A DNA stretch of 64,000 nt from Taiwanofungus camphoratus (taxonomy: Eukaryota; Basidiomycota; Agaricomycetes; Polyporales; Taiwanofungaceae). Location: the NCBI GenBank assembly GCA_003999685.1, contig CP021230.1, positions 620,001 to 684,000 on the forward strand. Direction: 5' to 3'. The notes beneath the pieces were generated by a model. That model was not told the DNA's origin and ran no database searches. It saw only the letters and a program-made list of their open reading frames with translations. Position numbers and translations under genes: made by a program. This document shows positions 44,990 to 56,469 of this stretch, piece by piece (the first letter of the stretch is position 1; every line of letters begins with the position of its first letter).

Positions 44990-47853
44990 CTCCCCCTCAA
45001 TACACAAATAGTCCAAGGTGCTGTCACTGAGACTCGTGTGTAACATGAGCGTGCAGCTTGATCAGTAAATCCATGCAGTTGTCTTTGGATGCGCAGTGGG
45101 AAACAACAATCTTGTGAGAGACGATCTGTTTGTGAATAAAATGGTGTTGAATGTCGATATGCTTGGAACAGCCATGGAATTGATTATTGTGCACAAATGA
45201 GATAGCCGATTCATTATCATTATTGATAGCAGTTGTGCCATCTCCGAGATTTTCTAATTCAGTAAGTAGTGCTCACAGCCATATGGCTTCACATGCTGCA
45301 TATGCAATACCCATGTATTCAGCTTTCATGCTCGAGAGTGCAACAGTCAGTTGCTTTTTCGAGCTCCAGCTGATTACTCCTCCTGCTAGTAAGAATACAT
45401 ATGCTGAGACAGAACGGTGGTCAGCAATGTTTTGTCCCCAGTTGATATCACTGAATCCAATAAGATCATGATTATATAAGCCATAAGTGATCCCGAAATT
45501 CATCGTCCCTTTAAGATATCTGAGTATGCGCTTGATGGCGGTCTAGTGTGTGCTCATAGGATTATTACTAAATTGGGAAAGTGCTTGAACGGCATATGCA
45601 ATATCCAGCCGTGTGCCTACAGCTACATACATTAGCGATCCTATGGCAACTTGATATAGGATGTTGGCCATGATGCTCGTATTGTGGTCTGGACCAGCAG
45701 GCTCTAATTTTACATGAAGATTCATTGGCATATGGACTGGATTGCTGGTCGTCATTCCAAAATGGTCAATAATCTGCCTTATATAAGCAGATTGTGAGAG
45801 TGTTATGATATCAGCTGCTCGGTTCCTTGTAACTTTGATATCGACAAATTTCCACATCTCATCTAGATCGGTTACCTCAAAGTGTGATTGGATCTTGGTT
45901 TTGGTGCATGTGATAGCTTGCATGTTAGATGCAATTAGACCCATATCATCCACATGGACAATAATAATGGTAGGTCCTTCTTCATTGTCTTGGACAAATA
46001 TACATATGTCCACATTTAGACGATAAAAATTCAGTTTGCTAAATGTTTCAATTAATTTCTTGTGCCAAACTTGTCCAGCTTGTTTGAGTCCATATAGTGC
46101 CTTATGTAATAGGCACACATTTTTGGTTCCATCTTCATATCTGAGAGATTGGGCCATATAGATTTCTTCGTCCAGTTTCCCGTTAAGATAAGCTCCCACA
46201 ACATCTATCTGATGTAATTTCTATCCTTTTGATGCTGTTAGGACAACAAGTGCCCGGAATGACTCCAGCCATATGACCAATGCATAGGTCTTGGCAAAAT
46301 CTTGGCCTGGAATCTGTGAGAACCCTTGAGCCACAAGGTATGCTTTGTGCTTAGTAATATTTCCTTTTTCATCATATTTGTAAGTGAAAACCCATCTGCA
46401 CCCTACAGGCTTCCTTTCCGATGGCAATTCTGTGAGCGAGTATGTGTCGAGCCTGCTGAGCTGACTAATCTCTCAGTCCATGGCTGTCTTCCATTCTGGC
46501 CAGTCTGAATAGGTGCATGCATCATTTAGTGTGCATGGGGGGTTATCACTGCCTTTAGTAGCTCTTAGATAGGCAATTTCATTAAAATTGATTTTCTGTG
46601 TCTTCATTGGGTCATTCATTTGTGCATAATCCTTGCATGGCGCACTTGCAAGTCGACTTGACTGTTTTGTTGGAGTTGGAATTGGAATATCTGATTTGAT
46701 CAATCCACGTGATTTGGGTGGCTGCTGCGGCTGTGGCTGCTCTATGGGCTTGCTTGCTATACTCTGCTTCCCCTCAAGCTGAGGAGTGGCTGCAGGCATT
46801 TTCGACATTATTTCTGCAGGTTCCTTCTGCGGTGGTGGCTGCTGCCATGGGAATAAAACATTGCAGGATATTAAGATTTGACGTAGTTCTGCATTGTAGT
46901 AGCGCCATGCCTTGCTATTTTCAGAAAGTCTGGTAGAAATAGCATGATCTGATTTGGCATCTAGCTTGTTCTGCTTGCTATCCAGTTTTAGAACCCAGCA
47001 TGTGATTCTGAATTTTTGTAGATCTTGCAGATCAGGCTTCTTCCCCCAGAAGGCTTCATATGGTGTCTGTCCTCCAAGTGCTCGGGTTGGGATCAGTTCT
47101 TTAGATAGCATGCATAAGCTACTGCTTTTGTCCATAGGAATTTAGATAAATTATGCTGGATAAGCATGGCACATGCATGCTCAATGAGCATGTGGTTGAT
47201 TTGTTCTGCAATGCCATTTTGGGCTGAGGAGTAAGGTGCTGTGGTTTCGAGTGTGAGGCCTTCCTCATTTAGAAATTTCCTGAATTGGCCCTCCACATAT
47301 TCTTTTGCATTGTCAACATATAGTCTTTAATTTTCTTATTTGTTTGTGTTTTGATAAAAGCCTTGAATAGTTTGAATTTGTCTAAGGCTCTATCCCTGGA
47401 CTTGAGGAAATATATTTGTGTACAATGCGTGGCTGTGTCCATAAAGGAGATGAAGTAGAGGCTTTGATCTATAGCCTCAGTACGTGCAGATCTCCAAATG
47501 TCAGATACGATCAAATCTCTGATCTCCTGGTAGATTGTCAGTGATTCTTGAGGGAATGGGTGCTGTGTGTGCTTGGCTTGGATACAGGCTGTACACTCAA
47601 AGTCTAGACTGCTTATGTCATTGACTTCCATCCCGGTAACAGCACCAGAATCATGCATTTCTCTAATCTTGCGCTTATTCAAGTGCTCAAGAGTGCAGTG
47701 CCACTCATACCAGATGTGTTCCGTGTGGACTGCATTTGCTATATTTGGACCAGCTGTCACATTCATCTGATATAGCCTCCCAACTTTCTTCCCTTGTCCA
47801 ATAATTTTATTTTTATCTTTAATGTGTAATTCATTCTTTTGGCCTGTATACGA

Positions 47854-48802
47854 TGATAGGCACCAGGCCCTTCTAGGCCCCACGGAGCGCCCTCACTCAA
47901 CTCTAGGACCTTAGTCATGGCTTCGACGCCACTCGACATGTCCGATACAGCCCGAAAAGCCACCGCGGGACTCTCCAATAGCCTCGAATCACGCCACCGC
48001 CACTCCGCCAGTTCCGGTCCGATGTTCCGGTGTACCGGTCCCTCTACGCACAATACGCCACACGCAGTTGCCACTCAATGTCCTCGCACGTGACCGGTCT
48101 CGCCACTTTGATATCGCTCGATTTGCTATGACGCGCCACTCAATGTACTCGATAACGCTACGGCCCCAGGTCTTGTCTTAGTATATTTCATGCCACTCCA
48201 TAGTTCGTAGTACGCAAGTAGTTAGGATGCCACTCGTACTATGCCACTCCCAATGCGCCTTACATTATAGTACAGCAGTATAAATGCGATGTATGGTGTC
48301 TCGGAACAACAGAGAAGTTTTCCCCCATCCTACAGAGCTCAAGAAGAGCACCTTCGATTTAGTCACCTACTGCGTCCTACTGCGTCCTTCCGTCTTCGAT
48401 TACGTTCGAAGAGTTGCGTCTACTATCCGCCTTCTACAGTATTCTGAAGGGTTGCGTCTCGTCCATCTTCGACATCCGTCGAAGAAGTTGCGTTCAGTTT
48501 TACGTCCGCCTTTGAGCCACATCGAAGGGTTGCGCTAGCATCTCTCTCTAACCCAAGTCCGCCTTCTACAGTATTTCGAAGGGCTGCATATCAGCTAAGT
48601 TCTCACATTTAAGCCTCTCCCTAGTATAGTACAGCATAGTAGTGCATCGAAGCTACGTCGAGCAGTCGCGACACACGTAAAAGGTTGTCGAAGACCTTCG
48701 TAGACGTCTCTCGATCCATTTGAAATCGGGAACTCTTTGCTGCTGACTCTCCCCCCACACTAACTAGTTCTATAGCCTTCCAGCTTCTCTAGGTCATACC
48801 CA
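47854..48802 (-). mobile_element. solo LTR, 949 bp, inside copia
   Basis: Reverse-complement relative of 42396-43485. It starts TGATAGGCACCAGG on the plus strand and ends with the complement of TGGGTATGACC. It separates the Gag-side and integrase-side parts of copia. It is CpG-rich with CGAAGGGTTGCG-type repeats that correspond to the CAACCCTTTGAC repeats of the other copy. The target duplication is unclear. Confidence 0.65.
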
Positions 48803-50067
48803 GTAGGGGTTGGAGTGCTATAGTGCGCATCAACGAGAGGCCGGCATCTGTCAAGCGTGAGAGTGAGGTCAGATTGCTTGCTAAATTGGGTGCGTGAACA
48901 ACATCATGTAAGGTGACGCAAATGTCACCTGTGGCTGTGTGAAAAGTCAGGGGGACCGTCCCACGCCCTAAGGCAGGACAGGTACTGGCACCCTTTACTT
49001 GCATGCCTGGAGTTTCCCGGTAAGTCGAGAAAAGCACGTGATCATTGCAGATGTGGGATTGGGTGCTGCAGTCTCCTAGCCATTGGCCTTGTTCACTTAC
49101 ATAAGTGAAATCACTGTCTTTCATGTGGAATTTATACTCATCTTGTGAGTCTCAAGCTTCATTTGCCTAAGTTGTGCCACCTTTATTTTCATTTTTGGCT
49201 GAGTTGCTCGATTTGGAAGGTGCATGACACTCCAACTTGTAGTGCCCCTTCTTCCCGCAGTTGTCGCAAGTAATGCCAGGGCGGATTTTCAATTTTTGAT
49301 TTCTGCTTTTGCCATTTTTGGCAACTAGTGCTGTATCCTGGCTGGATTCAGTGTGAGAACAGTGGCGCATGTTTTCTTGGAGTATGTGTGCGATAATACT
49401 CCAGAAATTCAGCATGCTTGTGTCCAAACTGGATACAAACGAGTCTCAAGAGTCCGGGAGCGCAGTAAGTAGCGCCATCGCAAAATCTGCATCCTCAATG
49501 CGGTTTTCAAGCACAATTAATTGCTCTTGGTATCCTCAGAGGGTCTGGACTTGTTCTTCCATGTCCATGCCTTCTTTGATTATATAACGATAAAATTTCC
49601 TTCTTAGTAACACTACAGCAATAGGCCCCTCAACCTTGAATACAGCCTTGAGGGAGTCCTAGGCTGCTTTAGATGTTGTAGCTGAGATGATGTAATTCAT
49701 CATCGGTCTAGTGACCCATAGCCAAATAGCCATAAGCGCTTGGTGGTCCTTCTTGTTGAACTCGGTTGCATTGAGGCTTGTCTGCATGGTGTTGCCACTT
49801 ATGTATTTCCATAGATCAAGGTCTGTGAGAATGTTCTCCATTTGAACTCTCCAGTAAGTATAGTTCTCCGCTCCCTTGAGCAGTTCAATACGGTAGGTCC
49901 CCATTTCTATATTCTCTGTTGCCATCCTGGCACGCTAGTGCAATCGCAACTTGATACGGCGGAACAGTCAGTATATTCTTTGCTGGAGGTAGTACTCTAG
50001 CGTGAGAATACAGTGCAGGCTAACTGCCCGAAACAATGGTAGGTTTGAGATAAGCTGAGTGACCAGT

Positions 50068-50092
50068 TATTCACCCACCAGGGCTCATAACC
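50068..50092 (-). promoter_or_regulatory. primer-binding site of copia (initiator-Met half-tRNA type)
   Basis: Read on the minus strand, the bases right after the 5' LTR are GGTTATGAGCCC. This is complementary to the anticodon stem-loop of initiator methionine tRNA (GGGCTCATAACC). Drosophila copia is known to prime from such an internal tRNA fragment. Confidence 0.65.
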
Positions 50093-50249
50093 TGTCGCTG
50101 GAGAGCATTGCGTGAGAAAAGAAGCTATGTTACCGCCAGAGTGAAGCTTTTATAGCTGTTCGGGGCTCCACTTGATGAATATTCGAGTAGGATTTCTTAG
50201 TAAGTAGATTACTTTCTATAGTAATGTATTTATAATTGTCTCCACAACA
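50093..50249 (-). repeat. 5' LTR of the copia element
   Basis: 157 bp from TGTCGCTGGAGAG to CTCCACAACA, partner of 44820-44989. Confidence 0.8.
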
Positions 50250-50254
50250 CAGTT

Positions 50255-50460
50255 TGGTCAGAATTGTCACTGTGAATGAAGTTGCCAGTGCTGAGAAGCC
50301 AATTCTGTCAAACTAGATTTGCTTGCTGTAATGACGACGTACAAGCAACTATGTGGTGGTCTAGTCCGACGGTGAAATGAATCGAGGGCGGAAACGATGT
50401 CAATGTGTTTGCCCTGATTTGTTGTTTTCCAATAAGTGGCCAAGGCCTGTGGCCACTGGA
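50255..50460. repeat. right part of the local repeat split by copia
   Basis: Matches 56312-56402 (GATGAAGTTGCCAGTGCTG, TGCTGTAATGACGAC, CAACTATGTGGTGGTC). The stretch up to about 50460 forms the upstream flank of the NTPase gene. Confidence 0.6.
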
Positions 50461-50522
50461 TGCGACGGGCCACGTCCTAGGTGGGCTTAAAACATGGGTC
50501 AGGAGCTGATCACACGAATTAC

Positions 50523-53500
50523 ATGGACTCTCAACCCAAAACCAGTACAAACAAACGACCAGTTGAAGATTCTGCTTCGACTGCAAGGCGAATCAAGCCC
50601 AAAATGACTTTCGACTTTGCACATATCAGCGAGGCCAGTGATCTAACCGATGAACAGCATCGAGAGCTTGATGAACAGGTTTTCGAAGATCTGGATGGGC
50701 GAGACACCAGCCACAGCTCCTCCACCATTCTTTCCGCCATCGTGACCGTTGATGAACGTCTTCTTCAGAAGCTCAGAAGGCCCGCCGAAGTTCGAGTACT
50801 CATTCGAAAACATCCAGGGTTGGATGAGCTTATACAGAGCGCATGGAGGTCGGGTTCCCTGAAAGAAATCCGTCAGCTAGGTTTGTCCTTTATCAGCGGT
50901 CTGTACTCAAAAGCTAACGTCCGCTGCAGCAATCCTGCATCCTGAGCCTATCGACCTCGATGCCCTTCTGCAGAGGACATCCCTTGAACGGGTCACCGCA
51001 GACTTCGATCTTACTGACGATCAGCATCGTGATCAAGATGCGAAGGTTTATCGTGATTTGGGCGGGCCTCAGGGCGACCTCTATGCTACGGTGGTGATCT
51101 GTGTGATTGTGCACTACGATAGTCGCTTGGATCAGGTCTATCGGAATTCGTTGGAAGCCCTCAAACTTTGCGAGTCTCATCAAGGATTGAAGGAACTCGT
51201 GGAAGCTGCTTGGCGATCAGGTTCCCTCAAGATAATTCGTCAGCTGAGTGAGTTGCTTCCAACGAGCACCTGTCCACCCTGGCTAGCTGGCTAACGCAGT
51301 AGCACCAGAAATCTTACACAATGATATGTGGATATCTGGTGTCAGTCCGGACGACCAGTGTGAGTGGTACAAGTGTTCACGTAACACTGAGGCTGATGCT
51401 TCAATTTGAACCCGCAGACAAAGGTCAACATGCATGATAGCCGTACTCCATTCTACGCACTAACACTGGCCAACAGCGAATGTGAAGGCATGGGAGACAC
51501 CTTTCGTGGGAGAGGCGCATCGTGCTCTTGTTCAAACCATACAAACCATGAATGCTACACGGAGAACTGATGGATATGCCAACTATCTTTCCGTTGTACA
51601 AAGTTCTGGAACAGGCAAATCTCGGACGGTGCATGAAGCTGCTGGGTTGATATTCACACTACCGTTGAATATCCATGGACAAGACGACAAGTCAGGTAGC
51701 AATGTCCAGCATCCCATGATAAAAGTGTATTGACGCCACGTTCAGAGTTCGCATACCCTCCATCCGACAATGATGTCCGTGATTATCTGACTAGGACTAA
51801 TGCCATAAACGTGGTGGCCGCATACCTTGCATTCTTCAAGTGGTTGTTCGTGAATAGTGCTGTGTTGCTGCAAGCTCAAGAAGAAGTGAAAGATGGGGAA
51901 ACACTGGCCTTGTCATGGCGGAATCTTTTGGATCGCGACGGTCACGCTGTGCGCGATGGTTTGTATAGTAAGGTTGTGGCGGTAAGCATCTGTCCTACTG
52001 TCCTGATCACAAAGTGTATATCAATGTTCAACAGGATGCGGAGGCTGAGCTTAAGGAAGTACTCAAAACGAAGGACCCACGTGGAAGTCTATATACGGAG
52101 GTTTGTGACGAAGCCGAGAAGCTTGTTGAGCTCATCAAGTCGCGGACAAAGCGGCGTTTTAAGTTTGGAGAAGTAATCCTGATGATTTACCTCGACGAGG
52201 CGCACACACTGGGAGACAACCGCTTCGATATATTTTGTTGGGTATTGAGGTGCCTGACCGATGTCCCGCTGTTTGTTGTTACGTTGTCGACCGAGCCCAA
52301 CCTGAGCAGGCAACCTCGTTCAGGATGGGCCTCTCCGCCGAACATGATTGTAGATACTTCACCTTACCTACAAGCTCCTTTCGTCGAACTTTCATTTGAT
52401 TGTCTGGCGGACAACCTACCGATTGTAGTTCCGAAAACATTGACCCTTGACGACTTCGCACAAGTTGAACTCATGTCAAGGATGGGCAGACCTCTGTGAG
52501 TTGCTTTAGTCTTGATGATAGTGGCACTGTCTCCTAATTCTGGGACCCCGTATTCTCAGTTGGCATGCGACATGGTGCTCAGGTGATGAAATTCCTTTAA
52601 TCAGATCAAACATGGTATCCTTTGCTAGGGCGAAGCTCACCGGTAGGTTCGAAGTCCGCCAAGTGCGACGCGACGTGGGTAAATTATTGCGAGCACAATT
52701 CTCAACATTGAGCACACGACTGTTGCTCGAGTTGGAACCATCGCGAGGTTCGGCACGACTACTGGAGAACCAGCTCGTTGAGGGGAATATGAGGATTGCT
52801 TATAGCGTCGGGGCCCATCGCCAATATCTTCGCTCGGGGAGTCCTTCGGAACCTTTACTCGCGGAAGCGGCAGCACAAGAGATGGCTACCATTGCGGAAA
52901 GCGAGGCTGACGCTATTGCCCGATTACTTTTGTCATACACTGATGAGGGTTTGATCAACAAGAGCGATGGAGGCGCACTTGTCATGCGTCTCCTGCTCAC
53001 GCTGGCGTATGATAGTGCTGCGAGGAAGTGCTGCGCACGAGACGGAATTTCGCCGGTCGTGTACAGCCGCCGTGTCCCTGTCGTGGATTTTTTGGAAGCA
53101 CTGATCTCTGACGGCTTTATCGAGGATGTACTCGATAGCAAGGCGGACAATGACCGAAGTGGAAAAACACTACGGGAGGCATTCAAGAATGCCTATGTAC
53201 GCTTCACTCATTTCGCTCAGAACGGGCCAAACAACCCGATCGACTGTGTCTCAGCATATGCATGCATTGCTCGCGGGATGGCGCTTCAAATATACCACAA
53301 TCATAAAAGCATTGAGGCGATGATACCGGTTGCTTTGGAAGACACGGTCCTGGACGATACGTCGATGTCATGCATATTGATCCAGGTCAAAGACAAGGCG
53401 GCGGTTGAAACCGTCGATATTGACGAAAAGCAGGTCAACAATGACGATGAGCGTTTTTTCCCAACGGGTGATGGTCGACCATATATCACGATAGATATGC

Positions 53501-53889
53501 AATTAGGGTACCAAATGCAGGCTTACAAGAAACAATCAACCGAGGAACCTCCTGTTCTGCCCAAACCCCACAAGATATCATCGATTCCGTTGAAGATTAA
53601 TCCGAAGCAAAGGGGCTCGCGTGATCATCCGCGCTATGCAATCTATATCTACGGCTGCTCACCCTCAGTGTACAAGGTGGTACAGAACAAAGACGTCTAC
53701 GCAAATCTTTTGAGCTTCCGTAACCTCTTCACAGAGCATCCGAGGCAAACTCCCGAAGCTGTTGGTACAGTGGGCCGGTTGAAGCCCCGGTTTGAGCGCA
53801 ACAAGAATTGCTATGATTGGGTCCTTGACCCCCGTCTACAAGACGGATTTGACGATACTATCAAAGTCGAAGACGTAGTTACATTGTAA
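50523..53889 (+). CDS. large P-loop NTPase with nuclease-like C-terminal domain
   Basis: Uncharacterised basidiomycete-type protein of about 1000 residues, open across about seven introns. The start is the ATG at 50523 (MDSQPKTSTNKRPVEDS). An N-terminal module of about 100 residues occurs twice in tandem: SDLTDEQHRELDEQVFEDL to AWRSGSLKEIRQL, then FDLTDDQHRDQDAKVYRDL to AWRSGSLKIIRQL. A Walker A motif (SSGTGKSRTVHEAA, about residue 290) and a Walker B motif (ILMIYLDEAHTL, about residue 445) define the NTPase, followed by MSRMGRPLW. Near residue 825, MSCILIQVKDK resembles the core strand of PD-(D/E)xK nucleases. NTPase plus such a nuclease recalls the transposon-derived proteins related to Crinkler-type effectors; that link is inference. 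One exon appears to be only six bases long (51418-51423). It lies alone between copia and a LINE. Confidence 0.7.
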
Positions 53890-54048
53890 TTGAGATTGTA
53901 TGTGCTATCATTTTCGCTGAATACAAATACATGCTATATAAGATTCTCGGCGAAGACAACCGGGTCAGGAAAAACTCCGGCGTTACACCGTTCATCAGAA
54001 GCAGGACCTACATCCCGCAGAGCCAACTAGAGATCTGCACATATTGAT
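53890..54048. terminator. 3' region of the NTPase gene
   Basis: AT-rich sequence after the TAA at about 53887-53889, with AATACAAATAC and ATAAAATAAAA-like stretches that could serve for polyadenylation. There is no distinct AATAAA right after the stop. Confidence 0.3.
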
Positions 54049-54480
54049 TTAAAATAAAACTGGAGCCAGTTTCATCTCACCGGGAACAACCTCTTCACTA
54101 ACAGTGACGATGTGTCCATCAGCAAGGATCACGTCCACCTCAACTAAGTTGTCGACGCTCAAGCCGTACATGCGACTGAGGAAGCCGAAGCCCTCGAGTA
54201 ATGATGATCGAGGAACCCACAAGTTGGGGAGAGCCAGAGACGACGATCGCAGCATGTCGGCTCAACACCAACACAGAGTTAGCCTGAGGATCGCAGTGCC
54301 ACTCACGATGGCGTGTGGTACGGCACCACTGTCTTCCCTTGAGTCTTGGACCTCGCCGATCCCCTCGAGGAGACGCTCGGCGGTGTACATGTCACATCTT
54401 CTTCTGCCGCATCCCAGCGCAGAAGGCGACATATGCATGTCCGTATGCAGACATCAGGGGCGTCATGCCACCGAGGTTGC
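54049..54480 (-). pseudogene. remnant of an FAD-linked (BBE/PCMH-type) oxidase
   Basis: The minus-strand piece GFLSRMYGLSVDNLVEVDV followed by ILADGHIVTVSEE (54160-54255 downward) matches the FAD-domain block GLxxDNLVxxxVVLADGxxVTxSE of berberine-bridge-type oxidases. Upstream in the same direction (about 54480-54385), GNLGGMTPLMSAYGHAYVAF is readable in another frame but I cannot place it in the family with certainty. The conserved NPDLFWALRGG that should follow SEE is absent. It is only a fragment of an enzyme gene, with no signal peptide or C-terminal BBE part. Confidence 0.5.
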
Positions 54481-54499
54481 CCTGCCTAAACATAGGGTC

Positions 54500-56189
54500 C
54501 AGCGGCACGGAGGATGAGTTTAGACTGGAAAAAGACGATCCATATGAGAAGGGCATCGACACGGAGGCGGTGGCGTCGCCGTAGACATCGAGCTGCTGGA
54601 ACCTGCACCCAAAATCAATGTGGACTGGAACGAGTTACCGCTGGGTCAGGTGCATTGGACGTCATGTTCCCAAAAGGCTCCTACACTGTAAGTAGCACTT
54701 TTTTTGTTTCGGCTTATCTCCAGGCTGGCCGTCAAACTATTGCCTCAGCGATCGTTCGCTCGCTCATACATTTGACACTTGATTTACATTTATCGAATTC
54801 GAATGCACTCCGGTAATTGCCTCCGGTTGAACGTGTACTTACACCTGGCGACAGGACCGATCGATTCAAACTGCATAGTCACCGAAGCCTATTCGCAGAC
54901 TTGTTGCGAAAGTCCCAAGGTCAAGCTGGACCCCCTGGATTCATTTGACGTCTGCCCTGGCGCACGTACCGCTTCGCGCTTCTGGCAAGAGGATGAGTGT
55001 GGACTGGAACCGAATTTATGTATATGATAGGGGGAGGGTCCTTGCTGAACCATCCAACCCGCGTTTCGAATCTGAAGCGCGATCTCCAAAACTCGACGCA
55101 CGGATGTGACACCAATCGTCGATCGCCTAATGTAGTGACCATCGTGGAGGGGGAAGACACGGTTACTCAGGACTCAGCGATCGTGGAGGGACGCCGTCAT
55201 CGCGTGGCTACGTGCACACGGACGTCCGCTTCGCGAGTTTGAGCCGCTGGAACATCGAAGCGCTAACTTGCAGCACGCAGAGCAAGGTGTCCCGCACAAG
55301 CTCGCCGGCGATGTAGGCATAATACGGGGTGTTCTCACACGCGAAAGGCATTGGACTAGAAGCCCAAGATCGCGGGCGTGAGAGTCAGAGTCGACACCCT
55401 TCGAACTCGAGCGGCGGTGAAGCCTTAGAAGTAGTGACATCGGGGACCCGCAACTCGCAACCCGGAACCCGGAGCTCGAAACTCAAGACCAGGGACCCAA
55501 AGCCGAAACTGCGTACAGCTTCAGCTTCTCGCGCTGCAGAGTGTTTAGTGTTCACGCATGTCCAACCCATCCTGAGCAATGTACGCCATGAGCTCACAAA
55601 TCGAGAGACAATAAACGAGTTCAGCGTTCAGCGTTCAGCGTGCACACCGAGGTCTCATGACTGGGGAGCGGGCGGGAGGCTTATCAGGCTTCCCACACTC
55701 TTCTTGCACCCTTCGCTGCGTTCTCAGTCACCGTCCTGGCAGAGTCAGTCCTCCAACTCGGAGAGCGCGTGCCGGCGACGGTAGTCATGGTACTGATCGG
55801 ATATGTTATATAGAGCGGGCGCAGTGCATGGGGTTCAACTCGGGGTCTCGGATTTTGTGAGAAGGTGAAGTGAGAGGAGAGAGGAGAGGAAAGAGAACGA
55901 CAAGAGATCTCGAGACCTGTGCACAGTGTAGTGGTATGCGCTTAGATGAGATGGTCTGTAGTCTGTGGCCCGCAGCCTGCGGGCTGCTTGGCCGACCCCG
56001 ACCCCGCGAGCGCAGACCTAGAATACGAACATCACCATGTGCTGAACCATACCTGGGCCCATCGTGGCAAAGACCCGAAGGCCAGTCGGCGGCAGTGGCA
56101 GCGGGGCTAGGACACGGGAGGAGTGGAACAGCGCACGCACACTGGATAGGGATCTCTGCAGCTCCGAGAGATCTAGCGGCTGCGGACGC
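54500..56189. other. gene-poor stretch, no clear gene
   Basis: Many short frames on both strands without family signature. Bases 55438-55510 are a low-complexity run of CCCGGAACCC-like repeats. Bases 54755-54850 share a diverged repeat with 25245-25350. No RNA gene was recognised. Confidence 0.4.
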
Positions 56190-56402
56190 GAGGATGGGCG
56201 TCGGAGGGTAGGAGATGGTGGAATGGCTGGATAACATTCCCTGTATGGTCTCCACCATATCTGTGTAAAGAATAACCACCATGTTGCGTGCACAGACCTG
56301 ATGCGAGATTGGTTAGAAATGTCACTGTGGATGAAGTTGCCAGTGCTGGGAGGTCAAACTAGATTCGCTTGCTGTAATGACGACATACAAGCAACTATGT
56401 GG
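56190..56402. repeat. uninterrupted copy of the repeat split by copia
   Basis: GATGGGCGTCGGAGGGTAG through CAACTATGTGGTGGTC without the copia insertion. It shows the empty-site sequence (ATGCGAGATTGGTTAGAA) corresponding to the copia junctions at 44819/50250. The LINE begins directly after it. Confidence 0.65.
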
Positions 56403-56469
56403 TGGTCACCGCTTCTTGAACCAGTACCACCACCATCTCCATTAGACGCCCTAGCTTAGTCATCCAAAT

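Larger units (their letters stand above)
44820..50249 (-). mobile_element. Ty1/copia element, broken, with nested solo LTR
   Basis: A fossil flanked by CAGAT (44815-44819) and CAGTT (50250-50254), a near-perfect 5-bp duplication. The LTRs are 44820-44989 and 50093-50249, differing at roughly ten positions plus length, so the insertion is older than the chromovirus. On the minus strand are a Gag segment with knuckle CDNCGKKGHYKLEC (about 49250), integrase with CTACIQAKHTQHPFP, reverse transcriptase (GAYLNGKLDEEIYM, HKALYGLKQAGQVWHKK, VHVDDM) and RNase H (ADHRSVSAYVFLLAGG, SSMKAEYM). The order is of copia type. It has several breaks. A 949-bp LTR (47854-48802) is inserted in it. Confidence 0.88.

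Noticed and set aside
55178-56293. Several ORFs of 60-160 codons between the oxidase remnant and the LINE
   Set aside because: Mutually overlapping on both strands, biased composition, no recognisable motif or exon chain.
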